Origin: Vibrio mexicanus
Lineage (GTDB): Bacteria > Pseudomonadota > Gammaproteobacteria > Enterobacterales > Vibrionaceae
Direction: 5' to 3'
NCBI RefSeq assembly: GCF_001012815.1
Contig: NZ_JYJP01000144.1
Coordinates: forward strand, 1-64,000
Length of the DNA: 64,000 bases
The translations under genes and the position numbers were made by a program. The notes under the pieces were generated by a model that was given only the letters and a program-made list of their open reading frames with translations, was not told the DNA's origin and did no database searches. This document shows positions 28,638 through 38,498 of the stretch, in pieces. The first letter of the stretch is position 1; the number at the start of each line of letters is the position of its first letter.

Positions 28638-29975
28638 TTATACCTTTAGAGCGAGGACTTTTGAACGTCGTTGATAGTTATACAGATTCTGTTTGGTGGT
28701 CGGCAAACTTTCGACTTCTATCTCCATAAAGCCTTGCTCTCTAAACCAGTGCAGGCTGTGCGTTGTCAAAGCGAAGATCTGTTCAATGCCTTGAGATTTC
28801 GACTGCAGCTTCATGTGATTGAGTAGTAACAGTCCTCGATTACCATCGCGGTATTCTGGATGAATCGCCACGCAGGCCATTTCCGCCATACGTTCTTCTT
28901 TGTATGGGTAGAGCGCCGCGCAGCCGATAATTAATCCATCTTTCTCAATGATGGTGAACTGGTGAATTTCCTGCTCTAACTGCTCGCGAGATCGTCTCAC
29001 TAAGATACCTTGCTGCTCAAGCGGGCGAATGAGATCTAAGATACCCCCGATATCATTAATTGAGGCATTTCGTACTTGTTCGGCGCTAGCGGTGACCACT
29101 TGAGTACCGATACCGTCAAAGGAGAACAGTTCTTGAATAAGCGCGCCATCTTCTTTGTAGCTCACCAAGTGACTTCGAGGTACGCCTGCTCGGCAAGCGG
29201 TGATGGAGGCGCGTAGGAAGCGAAGTGTTCCTGTGCTGGCAGAGTCGCAAGAGCCTTCGCCCGACTGTAAGTGTTGCAGAATCTTTTCCGCTTGATTTGG
29301 CAGAAGTTCGGCGACAGCATTGCCATTTTCGTCAATCACCCCTTGTTCTGAACAGAAGCCAATCAGTTTGTCTGCTCCAAGCTTGATCGCAACTTGAGTC
29401 GCCACCTCTTCAGAAAGTAGGTTAAATGACTCGCCGGTCACTGAGCTAGCAATTGGGCCGAGCAGTACAATTGACCCTTGTTCTAGGGTTCTATTAATGC
29501 CTTCGATATCAATGCGGCGGATACGCCCGCTGTGGCAGTAATCCACACCATCATCTATACCTAATGGTTGAGAGGTAATGAAATTACCGCTCATCACATT
29601 AAGTTGGGTACCTGCCATTGGCGTATTGTTCAGGCTCATCGATAGGCGAGCCGTAATGGCAAGTTGAAGCTGACCTGCTGCTTGCATCACTAAGTTAAGC
29701 GCTTTCTCGTCAGTGACTCTCACCCCGTTGTGATAGGGCGTTTGGTATTGATTCGCTTCTAAGATGCGATTGATTTGCGGGCGAGCACCATGAACTAAAA
29801 CAATTTTGACGCCCAGACTGTGCAGTAATGCAAGGTCGCTAATAATGTTAGAGAAATTTTTGTTTTCAACCGCTTCTCCCCCAAGCATGACCACCATGGT
29901 TTTTCCACGGTGTGCATTCACATAAGGGGTCGATTGGCGAAAACCTTTGACTAAAGCGGTACTACGAATTTTCAA
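28638..29975 (-). CDS. argA: Amino-acid N-acetyltransferase ArgA
   Basis: 445-residue N-acetylglutamate synthase, the first enzyme of arginine synthesis. The N-terminal amino-acid kinase-like domain (about 1-290) includes TMVVMLGGEAVENKNF and VLVHGARPQINRIL. The C-terminal GNAT domain (about 300-445) includes CAALYPYKEERMAEMACVAI and the acetyl-CoA loop EYRDGNRGLLLLNHM. It is feedback-inhibited by arginine in relatives. Tandem ARG boxes lie immediately upstream. Confidence 0.97.
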   Translation of the reverse strand: MKIRSTALVKGFRQSTPYVNAHRGKTMVVMLGGEAVENKNFSNIISDLALLHSLGVKIVLVHGARPQINRILEANQYQTPYHNGVRVTDEKALNLVMQAAGQLQLAITARLSMSLNNTPMAGTQLNVMSGNFITSQPLGIDDGVDYCHSGRIRRIDIEGINRTLEQGSIVLLGPIASSVTGESFNLLSEEVATQVAIKLGADKLIGFCSEQGVIDENGNAVAELLPNQAEKILQHLQSGEGSCDSASTGTLRFLRASITACRAGVPRSHLVSYKEDGALIQELFSFDGIGTQVVTASAEQVRNASINDIGGILDLIRPLEQQGILVRRSREQLEQEIHQFTIIEKDGLIIGCAALYPYKEERMAEMACVAIHPEYRDGNRGLLLLNHMKLQSKSQGIEQIFALTTHSLHWFREQGFMEIEVESLPTTKQNLYNYQRRSKVLALKV

Positions 29976-29989
29976 TTGGCTATGCTCTT

Positions 29990-30028
29990 AGTGAATACTT
30001 ATATGAACATATTGTATTTATATTCACT
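29990..30028 (-). promoter_or_regulatory. Tandem ARG boxes (ArgR operator) of argA
   Basis: Two 18-bp sites separated by exactly 3 bp, the spacing bound by the ArgR hexamer. ATTGTATTTATATTCACT (30011-30028) fits the WNTGAATWWWWATTCANW consensus at all but one position. AGTGAATACTTATATGAA (29990-30007) matches its first half well and its second half poorly. Confidence 0.82.
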
Positions 30029-30110
30029 TGTAAACTGTTTTTTTCGGTCTTAGAGGGCGGAAAGAAACTTTGAAGTTGGTGCGGCTTGAAAGCCCTCCTA
30101 AGGTATCAAT

Positions 30111-30533
30111 ATGAGCAAAGCGAAGAAGCAAGAAAAGTTGGGTAGTCAACCCAAGAAATCGGTCGAAAAGATCCTGATTTCGATTGTACTCATCGGAGGG
30201 GTGGTGACGATCATATTATACGCAACGGTGTATGACAGGATGATGAGTCATTTTTTCCCAAAGAAAGAGATTTACGGTGTATGGGTTGAGCAAAATGTAG
30301 CAAGTTACGCAGTACAAAAAATCATCTTGAGTTCTGAAGGCGTATCAGTAGATGGAAATCTGGTTGCTACCGACTTTGATTATGATGGATGGTACTTCTC
30401 TTATATGGCGGGAGGGGTAGAGTACCGCTATAAAATGCGCAATGAATCCAACACTGAAATGATGTTGGAATCGGATGAGCACTATAACCCCACCTTTAAA
30501 TTGTTAGAAAACCATAAAATTGGTGTCAGGTAG
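30111..30533 (+). CDS. DUF2850-type membrane-anchored protein
   Basis: 140 residues. A basic N-terminus (about 1-20) is followed by a single membrane segment, about 23-43, so the rest is probably periplasmic. The soluble part starts EIYGVWVEQNVASYAVQKI and looks like a small beta-rich domain. It resembles the DUF2850 family found in vibrios; function unknown. It is divergent from argA. Confidence 0.75.
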   Translation: MSKAKKQEKLGSQPKKSVEKILISIVLIGGVVTIILYATVYDRMMSHFFPKKEIYGVWVEQNVASYAVQKIILSSEGVSVDGNLVATDFDYDGWYFSYMAGGVEYRYKMRNESNTEMMLESDEHYNPTFKLLENHKIGVR

Positions 30534-30602
30534 CCTTAATACGATTGAGATTTATCAGAGAGTTTGTCATGCTCGAACGACTCAATTTAAGGATATCTAT
30601 TT

Positions 30603-31705
30603 GTGATTAAACAGTTTACCCCACTTGCATGTGTCGCTATGCTTTTTGGCTGTGCTCAGCCTACAGAGCGTGCGCAACAATACCTTGATGGCGAGTTCTC
30701 AAAGCCTCTCAATCAAGTTGAAGTTATCGAGACGAATGTCCCTACTGATTTTACCAAGTTCAATAGCCAAGCTGATGAGGTGATCACCCGTTCACCTTCC
30801 ATGGCTGCAGTCTATGAGCCTCTGTATCGTCAATTGAGTGACTGGGCCATGCAAAGCGGCGATCCGAACGAGCTAGCGAGTTATGGTGTTCAAGCTGCGC
30901 AATTAGCAGGTGGTGATAGCAAGGTAATGTGATGTTCACAGGTTACTTCTCTCCGGTGATGGAGCTGCGTCATGAGCCAAATGAAGAGTACAAATATCCA
31001 GTATATGGTTTACCAGAATGCAGTGAAGATTGCCCAACACGAGCTGAGATCTATAACGGGGCCTTAGAAGGCCAAGGGTTAGAGCTTGGCTACGCGGCTA
31101 ACCGTATCGATCCATTTATTATGGAAGTGCAGGGCAGCGGTTATGTGCATTTCGAAGACGATGATACGTTGGAATATTTCGCGTACGCAGGCAAAAATAA
31201 CAAAGCTTACGTGAGTATTGGCCGAGTACTGATTGAGCGCGGTGAAGTCCCTCGTGAAGAGATGTCGCTTAAAGCGATTAAAGAGTGGGTACTGGCTAAC
31301 GATGATGATGTGGTCCGAGAGGTGCTTGAGCAAAACACGTCGTTTGTGTTCTTCCAGCCGAAAGCTGCGGCTCCGGTAACGGGTACCGCAGGTATTCCAT
31401 TATTGCCAATGGCTTCAGTAGCGGGTGATCGTAGCTTGTTCCCAATGGGGACACCGATTCTAGCAGAAGTTCCTTTGCTAAATGCGGATGGTACTTGGAG
31501 TGGTGCACATCAACTGCGCTTGCTTATTGTTCTAGATACTGGCGGAGCCGTGAAACAGAATCACTTAGATTTGTACCATGGCATTGGCGCAAGAGCGGGC
31601 ATTGATGCAGGGCATTACCGTCACTTTGGTCGAGTCTGGAAATTGGGTTTAGAGAACTCACCAACGCAATCACCATGGGCGCTATCCCCTGAGGTTAATA
31701 ATTAG
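30603..31705 (+). CDS. mltA: Membrane-bound lytic murein transglycosylase A (one frame break)
   Basis: MltA is an outer-membrane lipoprotein that cleaves glycan strands with formation of 1,6-anhydro ends. GTG start 30603, with AAGGA upstream; lipobox LFGC gives the acylated Cys. After SKVM the frame breaks near 30929; adding one base (probably T) joins it to MFTGYFSPVMEL. The catalytic domain has VQGSGYVHFED and, at the C-terminus, VLDTGGAVKQNHLDLYHGIG with the catalytic aspartate region (3D domain). Repaired length 367, as in the family. Confidence 0.93.
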
Positions 31706-31736
31706 CCCCTAACCTGAATACCTAGACTTTTTACCC

Positions 31737-31767
31737 AAGAGTGCGTATAAAACGCACTCTTTGTTTT
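31737..31767 (+). terminator. Terminator after mltA
   Basis: Stem AAGAGTGCGT/ACGCACTCTT (31737-31746 and 31752-31761) then a T-rich run. It ends about 20 bp before the tcdA start. Confidence 0.82.
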
Positions 31768-31787
31768 TACCGATGTGGACCTTCAAT

Positions 31788-32597
31788 ATGCGACAACTTG
31801 ATACGCCAGCTTCAGACAGTTACGACCAACGTTTTGGTGGAACTCGACGACTTTATGGGCACAGCGAAGTAGAGATCCTTCGCGCCGCGCATGTGTGTGT
31901 TATTGGTATCGGTGGTGTAGGTTCATGGGCGGCAGAGGCGCTCGCTAGAACGGGTATTGGTGAGATTACTCTGATTGATATGGATGACGTATGTGTGACC
32001 AACATTAACCGTCAAATTCATGCGATGTCTGGTACTGTTGGGCAAAGTAAAATTGAAGTGATGGCTGAGCGAATCAAGCTGATCAACCCAGAATGTAAAG
32101 TCAATCTGATTGACGATTTCATCACGCCAGACAACCAACATGAGTATCTAACCAAAGATTATGACTACGTGTTGGATGCGATCGACAGCCTAAAAGCCAA
32201 AGCATCGCTACTTGCTTACTGTCGAAGCAATAAGATCAAAGTGATCACTACGGGTGGTGCTGGTGGTCAGGTAGACCCAACACAAATTAAAGTGGCGGAT
32301 CTGACCAAGACAATTCAAGATCCTTTGGCGAAAAAGCTCAAAGATACATTACGTCGCCTTCACAATTTCCCGAAGAATCCACAGCGCAAGTTTGGCATTG
32401 AGTGCGTGTTTTCCACAGAGCAGTTAAAGTACCCACAGCCAGATGGCTCGGTGTGCGGCGTTAAATCAACCGCTGAAGGTCCAAAGCGAATGGATTGTGC
32501 GAGCGGTTTTGGTGCGGCAACTGTGGTAACGGCAACCTTTGGTTTTGTTGCTGTATCGCGTATTGTTGAAAAACTTATTCAAAAGTACTCAAAGTAG
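31788..32597 (+). CDS. tcdA: tRNA threonylcarbamoyladenosine dehydratase TcdA
   Basis: E1-like enzyme that cyclises t6A37 of tRNA to ct6A, using ATP. Rossmann motif VIGIGGVGSWAAEALARTG with the catalytic-site region IDMDDVCVTNINRQ. About 269 residues from MRQLDTPASDSYDQRF (ATG 31788); in-frame upstream starts exist but lack similarity. csdE follows after 12 nt, and csdA is convergent beyond it; in E. coli these three form the CSD sulfur-transfer group that interacts with TcdA. Confidence 0.95.
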   Translation: MRQLDTPASDSYDQRFGGTRRLYGHSEVEILRAAHVCVIGIGGVGSWAAEALARTGIGEITLIDMDDVCVTNINRQIHAMSGTVGQSKIEVMAERIKLINPECKVNLIDDFITPDNQHEYLTKDYDYVLDAIDSLKAKASLLAYCRSNKIKVITTGGAGGQVDPTQIKVADLTKTIQDPLAKKLKDTLRRLHNFPKNPQRKFGIECVFSTEQLKYPQPDGSVCGVKSTAEGPKRMDCASGFGAATVVTATFGFVAVSRIVEKLIQKYSK

Positions 32598-32609
32598 GCT
32601 TAGGTCAGT

Positions 32610-33038
32610 ATGCTCGATTTCCCTCAAAACCCGTTTGGCAGTGATATTACTAGCGACCAAATTGCTGCTGTAATGCAAGATTTGAAAGGCTGGGAAGACA
32701 GATACCGTCAGGTCATCCAATGGGGTAAGAAACTGCCTAAAATGCCGGAAGAGTTTAAGTCTTCTGAAGTGACGGTGGCCGGATGTGAAAGCTCGGTATG
32801 GCTTGTGAGTCAACAGCAAGGCGATGTCTGGCAATTCTGCGCTGATTCGGATGCGCGCATTGTTCGTGGGCTGATTGCTTTGGTTTTAGCTGCGTTTAAC
32901 GGTAAGACCAGTGATGAGATAAAAGCCTTCGATATTGATGCTTATTTTGACCAGCTTGGATTGATTGCCCATCTCAGCCCATCTCGTGGCAATGGCTTGA
33001 AAGCGATTGTTGAACAGATAAAGAGCGTGGCGCAATAG
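32610..33038 (+). CDS. csdE: Cysteine desulfuration protein CsdE (SufE family)
   Basis: 142 residues. Acceptor cysteine in VTVAGCESSVWL (about residue 56). It takes sulfane sulfur from CsdA and passes it on; it binds TcdA in E. coli. Co-directional with tcdA, and followed by a strong terminator. Confidence 0.95.
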   Translation: MLDFPQNPFGSDITSDQIAAVMQDLKGWEDRYRQVIQWGKKLPKMPEEFKSSEVTVAGCESSVWLVSQQQGDVWQFCADSDARIVRGLIALVLAAFNGKTSDEIKAFDIDAYFDQLGLIAHLSPSRGNGLKAIVEQIKSVAQ

Positions 33039-33064
33039 CGAGTTAATCGTGCTGAGTAGAATCT

Positions 33065-33098
33065 AAAAGGCTTACCAATGTTGGCAAGCCTTTTTTCA
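33065..33098 (+). terminator. Terminator after csdE
   Basis: Stem AAAAGGCTTACCAA/TTGGCAAGCCTTTT (33065-33078 and 33081-33094; one mismatch pair) with extra Ts after it. Confidence 0.88.
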
Positions 33099-33165
33099 AT
33101 GTGTGTGGGGAGGGGAGAGATTTTACTGCGAATGCTTTGAGCGTGAGTTTTTCATCGCTTGTTGC

Positions 33166-34377
33166 TTATAGCATATCGACTGCTTTCTCGATAGCTTGTA
33201 CCACTCGCTCGACATCTTGTTGGGTATTGTAGATGGCGAATGAAATTCTCACCGTCCCTTTAACACCCAGTGCATCCATCAGAGGGTGAGCACAGTGATT
33301 ACCCGCGCGAACGGCAATACCTTGCTGATCGAGTAGGGTAGCAATATCTTGATGATGCACCCCATCGATCACGAAAGTAATAACGCTAGAGTTTGGCTGA
33401 TAGCCAAGAATGTCGATATCGTCGATGCCTTTTAAGGCCTCATAACATGAAGTTTGCAGTTGGTGGATATGGTCTTCGACATCGGCTAATGCATAAGACT
33501 GGTACCAAGTGACGGCTTCAGCCAAGGCAATCGCGCCTGCCACATTTGGCGTTCCTGCTTCGAACTTGCCAGGTAGCTGGGTAAAGGTGGTTTTTTCGAA
33601 AGACACCGACTCCACCATCTTTCCACCACCATGCCATGGTGGCATAGACTCAAGCAGAGATTGCTTTCCATACAACACGCCAATACCCGCAGGTGCAAAC
33701 AGCTTATGCCCGGAGAATACGTAGAAATCGGCATTTAGCTTCTGCATATCAACCTTTTCATGAACAATGCCTTGTGCGCCATCGACCACTACGATTGCAT
33801 CATGTTGATGCGCAAGTTCAATCGCAGATTCGATCGGCTGACGAGTCCCAGTGACATTGGTCACTTGAGCAAGCGCTACGATTTGGGTCTTATCTGAAAT
33901 AAGAGATTGGTAAGCATCAAAATCGAGTTGGCATTCGGTCGTCATTGGGATTTTAATGACTTTAGCGCCGCTCTGCTCAGCGACAATCTGCCAAGGCACT
34001 ATGTTTGCGTGATGTTCCATCTCACTAACAAGAATTTCGTCCCCCGCTTTTAATGTACTGCGAGCATAAGTTTGGGCAATGAGGTTAATGGCTTCGGTCG
34101 CCCCTCTTGTCCAGATGATCTCTTTACTTGATGACGCGCCAATGAAATCAGCCATGCATTGGCGAGCCGCTTCAAACTCGCTGGTGGCTTTGGCTGTTAA
34201 GCTATGGCTACCACGATGCACATTAGCATTCTGTTGGCTGTAGTAACGGCTGATGGCATCAATCACACATTGCGGCTTTTGTGTGGTTGCGGCGCTATCA
34301 AGGTAAACCAAGGGTTGCTCATTAACCATCAGCTGTAACGCTGGGAACTGAGCTCTGATTGCTTGTACATCAAGCAT
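33166..34377 (-). CDS. csdA: Cysteine desulfurase CsdA
   Basis: 403-residue PLP enzyme that releases sulfur from cysteine to CsdE. The PLP lysine lies in SGHKLFAPAGIGVLYG; the persulfide cysteine lies in VRAGNHCAHPLMD near the C-terminus; N-terminal YLDSAATTQKP is typical. Its start overlaps the yajL stop by one base (TAATG), placing it in a panE-yajL-csdA unit on the minus strand, convergent with its partner csdE. Confidence 0.96.
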   Translation of the reverse strand: MLDVQAIRAQFPALQLMVNEQPLVYLDSAATTQKPQCVIDAISRYYSQQNANVHRGSHSLTAKATSEFEAARQCMADFIGASSSKEIIWTRGATEAINLIAQTYARSTLKAGDEILVSEMEHHANIVPWQIVAEQSGAKVIKIPMTTECQLDFDAYQSLISDKTQIVALAQVTNVTGTRQPIESAIELAHQHDAIVVVDGAQGIVHEKVDMQKLNADFYVFSGHKLFAPAGIGVLYGKQSLLESMPPWHGGGKMVESVSFEKTTFTQLPGKFEAGTPNVAGAIALAEAVTWYQSYALADVEDHIHQLQTSCYEALKGIDDIDILGYQPNSSVITFVIDGVHHQDIATLLDQQGIAVRAGNHCAHPLMDALGVKGTVRISFAIYNTQQDVERVVQAIEKAVDML

Positions 34378-34976
34378 TATGCATCACCCTGTTTGTGATA
34401 TTGCAGAGTCGGAATTGTCACCATAGGCTCAGCTACAGTCCAAGCATGTGCTTTACCCGAGAGCAATATGATGATTTCCATAGCAAACTCTAATGCAGTC
34501 CCCGGGCCCTGACTGGTTAACACGTTGTCGTTAACATCATAGGTCACTCGTTTTACACGCCAGTTCTTTGCAGGGAAGTGAGATTCGAAACTTGGATGGC
34601 CTGTCATGATTGCATTTGGGTACAATCCATGGTGCTGAAGAACCAATGCTGGCGCCGCGCAGATTGCGGCAACTAATCGCCCGTCGTACATCTGCTGTTT
34701 TACGATCTCCATCAATACAGTGCTGTCACGGAAATTTTCTGCGCCTTCAACACCACCCGGTAGGATGACTGCATCAAATTCTTCATCGGCAATGTCCACC
34801 AGTTTGCAATCTGCAGTTAATGTGACGCCGCGTGAGGCCTTCATTGTTAATTGACCTTCAAAATCTGCGCTGGCTACCGTGACGTCATAGCCTGCTCGCA
34901 CCATCATGTCGATGATAGTAATGGCTTCCATTTCTTCGGTGCCAGGTGCAATAGGGACAAGTACTTTTTTGGTCAT
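34377..34976 (-). CDS. yajL: DJ-1/PfpI family protein YajL
   Basis: About 199 residues from MTKKVLVPIAPGTEEMEA (ATG 34976, overlapping the panE stop by 4 nt as ATGA). Conserved glutamate in TEEMEA and nucleophilic cysteine in LVAAICAAPALVL. Reported activities for the family include chaperone and glyoxal-adduct repair; exact role is debated. Cytoplasmic. Confidence 0.93.
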   Translation of the reverse strand: MTKKVLVPIAPGTEEMEAITIIDMMVRAGYDVTVASADFEGQLTMKASRGVTLTADCKLVDIADEEFDAVILPGGVEGAENFRDSTVLMEIVKQQMYDGRLVAAICAAPALVLQHHGLYPNAIMTGHPSFESHFPAKNWRVKRVTYDVNDNVLTSQGPGTALEFAMEIIILLSGKAHAWTVAEPMVTIPTLQYHKQGDA

Positions 34977-35863
34977 GATTGAGTCCAACTGTTTTCGATG
35001 GTTTTAATGTTGTCGTAAAGGGCTTGATTGGTTGGCGCTGAAATATTGTGTCGCTTCGCCGAGACCAACAGATAGCCTGTTATAAAGTCTATCTCGGTTT
35101 TGCGCTGATAGAAAACATCTTGGTGCATAGAAGAGTAGTTTTCGGCCGTTGCTTTAATCACTTGAGTAACGGTCTCTTCTAGCTGCTCGCGGGTAATAGG
35201 AACTTTTTCGGCGCGCATGACTTGGCACACCTCATCAATGATTTGGTTAAGCTTCTCTTGATAATGTTCTTTCGCTAGATCGCCATTTCTGCATTGCTCA
35301 ATGGCTGTTAATGGATTAATCGCACAGTTAATCGCAAGCTTGTTCCACAACGCTAGATTGATGTTTTCTGTCCATTGGCAATTAGCGAGTGCATGATTGA
35401 ATACCTCGGCCAAAAAGTCGCATCGGCTTCCTTTTGAGTTGTAACCACCCAAAAGCGTGTTGCCGTGTCCTGTGTGAAGTACTTTCTCACGACTAGGCTT
35501 ATAAGCACCGTGAGTCGTGGTAGCAAGCACTAAAGGGTTTCGATCTAGTAGAGGTGCAACGGTATCAACAGCGCCCATGCCATTGTGCATAAACACCACG
35601 ATGCATCGTTCATCAATGTGTTTAATCAGAGGTTCGATAGCTGCTTCGACTTGCCAAGCTTTGACGGTAACCAGTAACACGTCTGCCTTAGTTAGTAATT
35701 CGATGCTTTGATTTACAAAACTGAGTGCGGGCTGTTCATCGAGCTCTAAAGAAAGGTTTGGGAGGTTTTGACTACTATAAACAGAGACGTTGTGGCCAGC
35801 GAGATTTAGTTTATAAGCCCATAAAGAGCCGACGGCACCGGGGCCAAGAACAACAATATTCAC
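34973..35863 (-). CDS. panE: 2-dehydropantoate 2-reductase PanE
   Basis: 296 residues. NADPH-dependent reduction of ketopantoate to pantoate in pantothenate and CoA synthesis. N-terminal nucleotide motif IVVLGPGAVGSLWAYKL; the catalytic lysine region is NLALWNKLAINCAINPLTA. First gene of the panE-yajL-csdA unit. Confidence 0.94.
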   Translation of the reverse strand: MNIVVLGPGAVGSLWAYKLNLAGHNVSVYSSQNLPNLSLELDEQPALSFVNQSIELLTKADVLLVTVKAWQVEAAIEPLIKHIDERCIVVFMHNGMGAVDTVAPLLDRNPLVLATTTHGAYKPSREKVLHTGHGNTLLGGYNSKGSRCDFLAEVFNHALANCQWTENINLALWNKLAINCAINPLTAIEQCRNGDLAKEHYQEKLNQIIDEVCQVMRAEKVPITREQLEETVTQVIKATAENYSSMHQDVFYQRKTEIDFITGYLLVSAKRHNISAPTNQALYDNIKTIENSWTQS

Positions 35864-35923
35864 GGTGATTCCAACAGTTAATCTAAGGCATAAGCATAAT
35901 CAACCGTTGGCTTGATGCCAATA

Positions 35924-35952
35924 AAAATGGCGCTCAAAGAGCGCCATTTTTT
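35924..35952. terminator. Terminator after ompK
   Basis: Perfect 12-bp stem AAAATGGCGCTC/GAGCGCCATTTT (35924-35935 and 35939-35950), loop AAA, with A and T runs on both sides. It serves ompK on the minus strand. Confidence 0.9.
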
Positions 35953-35976
35953 CTATCTGTTCAATCAGTTCAACAA

Positions 35977-36723
35977 TTAGAAGTTGTACTTAACTGTGTA
36001 GATGATTGCATTGTCAGTTTGGTTTTGACCTAGCTTGTTGTGAGCGTAGCGGTACTGAACACCAGTGCTGATTTCAGAAGTTGCGTGCCACCATGCTGCA
36101 AGAGCACCGTTGTAAGACAGATCGTCAGTCTCGCCGCTGTTTGCTACGTACTCATCAGCACGTGCAAATTCTGATTCGTGCCAGTTAGTGATAGAGAATT
36201 TCTGCTCACCTAGGTTGAAGTTGTAGCCAGTTACCCAACCGAACATACCACCGTTCATGTCAGCGAAACCACCAGTGTTAGTGTAGTGGAAACCAACGAA
36301 TGGGTTGAAGTACCAAGCATCGCCAGAGAAGTTGTAAGAAAGACCAGCGACAGTGTTACGAGCGTGGAAGCCTTGGTTCTCTGTAGAGTATGTTTGAGCG
36401 TAGAAACGTAGCTCTTCTACACCTGTTTTAACTGCGATAGAACCTTTAGTAGACATCGCCATAGCGCTGCTGTCGCCAGCTGGGTTGCCGTCTTGGAACT
36501 CAAAGTCAGCGAAGCCGTATAGTTCACCCCAAGTGAAACCAGCACCACCTTCAAGCTCTAGGAACATGAAGTCGTTTTTGAAACCGCCGTTACGCTCTTC
36601 TGTACCTTTAGACCAATCTAGGTAGTTAAGGCTTACATCACCCCAACCGTATAGGTATTCAGCTTGAACAGGAGCAGCTGCAGCTGCAGCAATGATTCCT
36701 AGAGATAAAAGTGTTTTTTTCAT
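35977..36723 (-). CDS. ompK: Outer-membrane protein OmpK (Tsx/OmpK family)
   Basis: 248 residues with a signal peptide ending PVQA-EYLYGWGDVSLNY. The 12-stranded Tsx-like barrel ends in phenylalanine (YTVKYNF). OmpK is the vibrio receptor of broad-range phage KVP40 and related phages and belongs to the nucleoside-channel family. Strong codon bias and a long A/T-rich upstream region suggest high expression. Monocistronic. Confidence 0.94.
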   Translation of the reverse strand: MKKTLLSLGIIAAAAAAPVQAEYLYGWGDVSLNYLDWSKGTEERNGGFKNDFMFLELEGGAGFTWGELYGFADFEFQDGNPAGDSSAMAMSTKGSIAVKTGVEELRFYAQTYSTENQGFHARNTVAGLSYNFSGDAWYFNPFVGFHYTNTGGFADMNGGMFGWVTGYNFNLGEQKFSITNWHESEFARADEYVANSGETDDLSYNGALAAWWHATSEISTGVQYRYAHNKLGQNQTDNAIIYTVKYNF

Positions 36724-37040
36724 GGGGACATTCTCTGTATATATGGAACGGGAAATTTTTGTCGCTGCATAATTAATGTGCTGCGAAACTTGGGGAGAAT
36801 AATAACGATATAAATCTCAATTAAAAGTGTATTGGATGCAAAAACTAAATTTAATTTGTGACATTGATCTCACTATTGATCGTTTTTCGTAAATTTAATG
36901 GAACTTTCACACCGTTGCATAATTTTTGAGTGAGTTATCGATTGCGCAATGGTTTGCCTAAAAACTATACGTACGATGGATAAACAACACATTTAGTTAG
37001 TGTGGGTATTATGCATTCAGTTTTAGCTGTCGCTAGAAAT
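36724..37040. other. ompK upstream region
   Basis: About 320 bp, AT-rich, between the ompK start and the ampG terminator. It should contain the ompK promoter; TATATA close to the start is a possible -10, but I see no convincing -35 or named operator. Confidence 0.4.
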
Positions 37041-37066
37041 AAAAAAGGGAAGCGAACGCTTCCCTT
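37041..37066 (-). terminator. Terminator after ampG
   Basis: Stem AAGGGAAGCG/CGCTTCCCTT (37045-37054 and 37057-37066), continuing on the minus strand into six Ts. Confidence 0.88.
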
Positions 37067-37083
37067 AAATAAAACCGATCAGG

Positions 37084-38447
37084 TTATTTAGATTCTAATT
37101 CATCTCGCTTTTTGGCTTTATCCAAAAGGTCCGCAAAATAGTGACGGAGTGAATACAGCATAATTAAGCTTGGAATCACCATTAAGGCGGTAATGATGAA
37201 GAATAGCGACCAGTCGTTGAGGTAGTCGACCAACTCACCGCTAAAGGAGGCGAGCGTAGTACGGCCGAAGTTACCCAATGAAGCAAGAAGCGCGTATTGA
37301 GTAGCTGAGAAAGCTTGCCCAGTCAGTACCGTTAAGAATGACACAAACGCAACGGTCGAAAATGCGGTAGTAAAGTTATCCACCAAAATCGTTGCAAGGA
37401 ACAAGGTTTCACTTGGGCCAACTTTGGCAATCCAAGAGAACATTAAGTTACTGCCTGCCATAGCGATACCACCAATCATCAAGCCACGAACGATACCAAA
37501 CTTCACATTGAACATACTGCCTACGAGAGTGAAGACGATCGTAGCCCCCAACCAATCAGCTTCGAGTAATAGCCAATTTGCTCATTACTAAAGCCGACTT
37601 CTTTATAGAAGGTGATCGACATACGGCCTAAGAAGGCTTCGCCAATCTTAAATAAGAACACAAACAGAAGTAGAGTAATGGCAACTTGTACGCCGTTACG
37701 TTTGAAGAAATCCAAGAACGGCTCAATCACTGTTACCGAGAACCAGGCGGCAACTTTAGAACCGACTACTTTGCTGTGTCTTGCCTCTGCTTCAGCTTGC
37801 AATGCTTCACGGTTGGTTTTTGGCTCACCCACGAGCACAGTGAATATCATCAAAACTACAACGATTAACGCCATTCCATAGTAAACGCCGTTCCAGCCAA
37901 TCGAATCGGCATTAATAAAGGCTAAGTAGCCAGGTAAGGAATAGCCGGTCCACCAACCAATCACCGCCATCGCAGAGGCTTGAGGCAGTTTATTGGCTTG
38001 TGACTTAGGGAAAGTGTCAATACGAAACGCATCGATCGCAATATCTTGTGTCGATGATGCTATCGCAATACCCAGAGCAAGCATCGAAGTAAACATAAGG
38101 TTTGTTGCTGGATCGACACCTGCAATGAACAGGGTGCAGATCAAAATCAAACTTTGGCAAAGAAGGATCCAGCTTCTGCGCTGGCCTAACCATCCATGCA
38201 GTAATGGCAATTTGACGCGATCCACCAAAGGTGCCCACATAAAGTTGATCGCGTAAACGGCGAATACACTACCAAAGTATCCGATCGCGGCACGAGTAAG
38301 GCCCGCATCAGTCAACCAACCGGACATGTTTGAGCCTATCAGCACCCACGGAAAACCGCTTGAGCACCCAAGCATGAATACCCACATTAGGCGTCGATCA
38401 AGGTAAGAACGGATCGTTTCTTTCCACGAGAGGGAAGGTGAAGACAT
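37084..38447 (-). CDS. ampG: AmpG-like muropeptide permease, MFS (one frame break)
   Basis: Repaired 454 residues with about 12 membrane segments. Family stretch STQDIAIDAFRID and N-terminal GCSSGFPWVLIGSNMSGWL match AmpG, which imports anhydro-muropeptides for cell-wall recycling. ATG 38447 is chosen because AAGGA precedes it. The frame breaks in the five-C run at 37545-37549; a sixth base joins KLIGWG to ATIVFTLVGSMFN. Recycling fits with MltA and MepA in the same window. Confidence 0.9.
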
Positions 38448-38468
38448 AAACAAGTCCTTGTAGAAAAA

Positions 38469-38493
38469 GAAGGCTCCAGAAGAAGGAGCCTTT
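38469..38493 (-). terminator. Terminator-like hairpin after ppiA
   Basis: Stem AAGGCTCC/GGAGCCTT (38470-38477 and 38485-38492) followed on the minus strand by a T-rich run. It lies between ppiA and ampG. Confidence 0.65.
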
Positions 38494-38498
38494 AGAAG

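Noticed and set aside
36857..36874. CRP-like site upstream of ompK (TGTGA and CTCAC)
   Set aside because: The half-sites are spaced by 8 rather than 6 bases.
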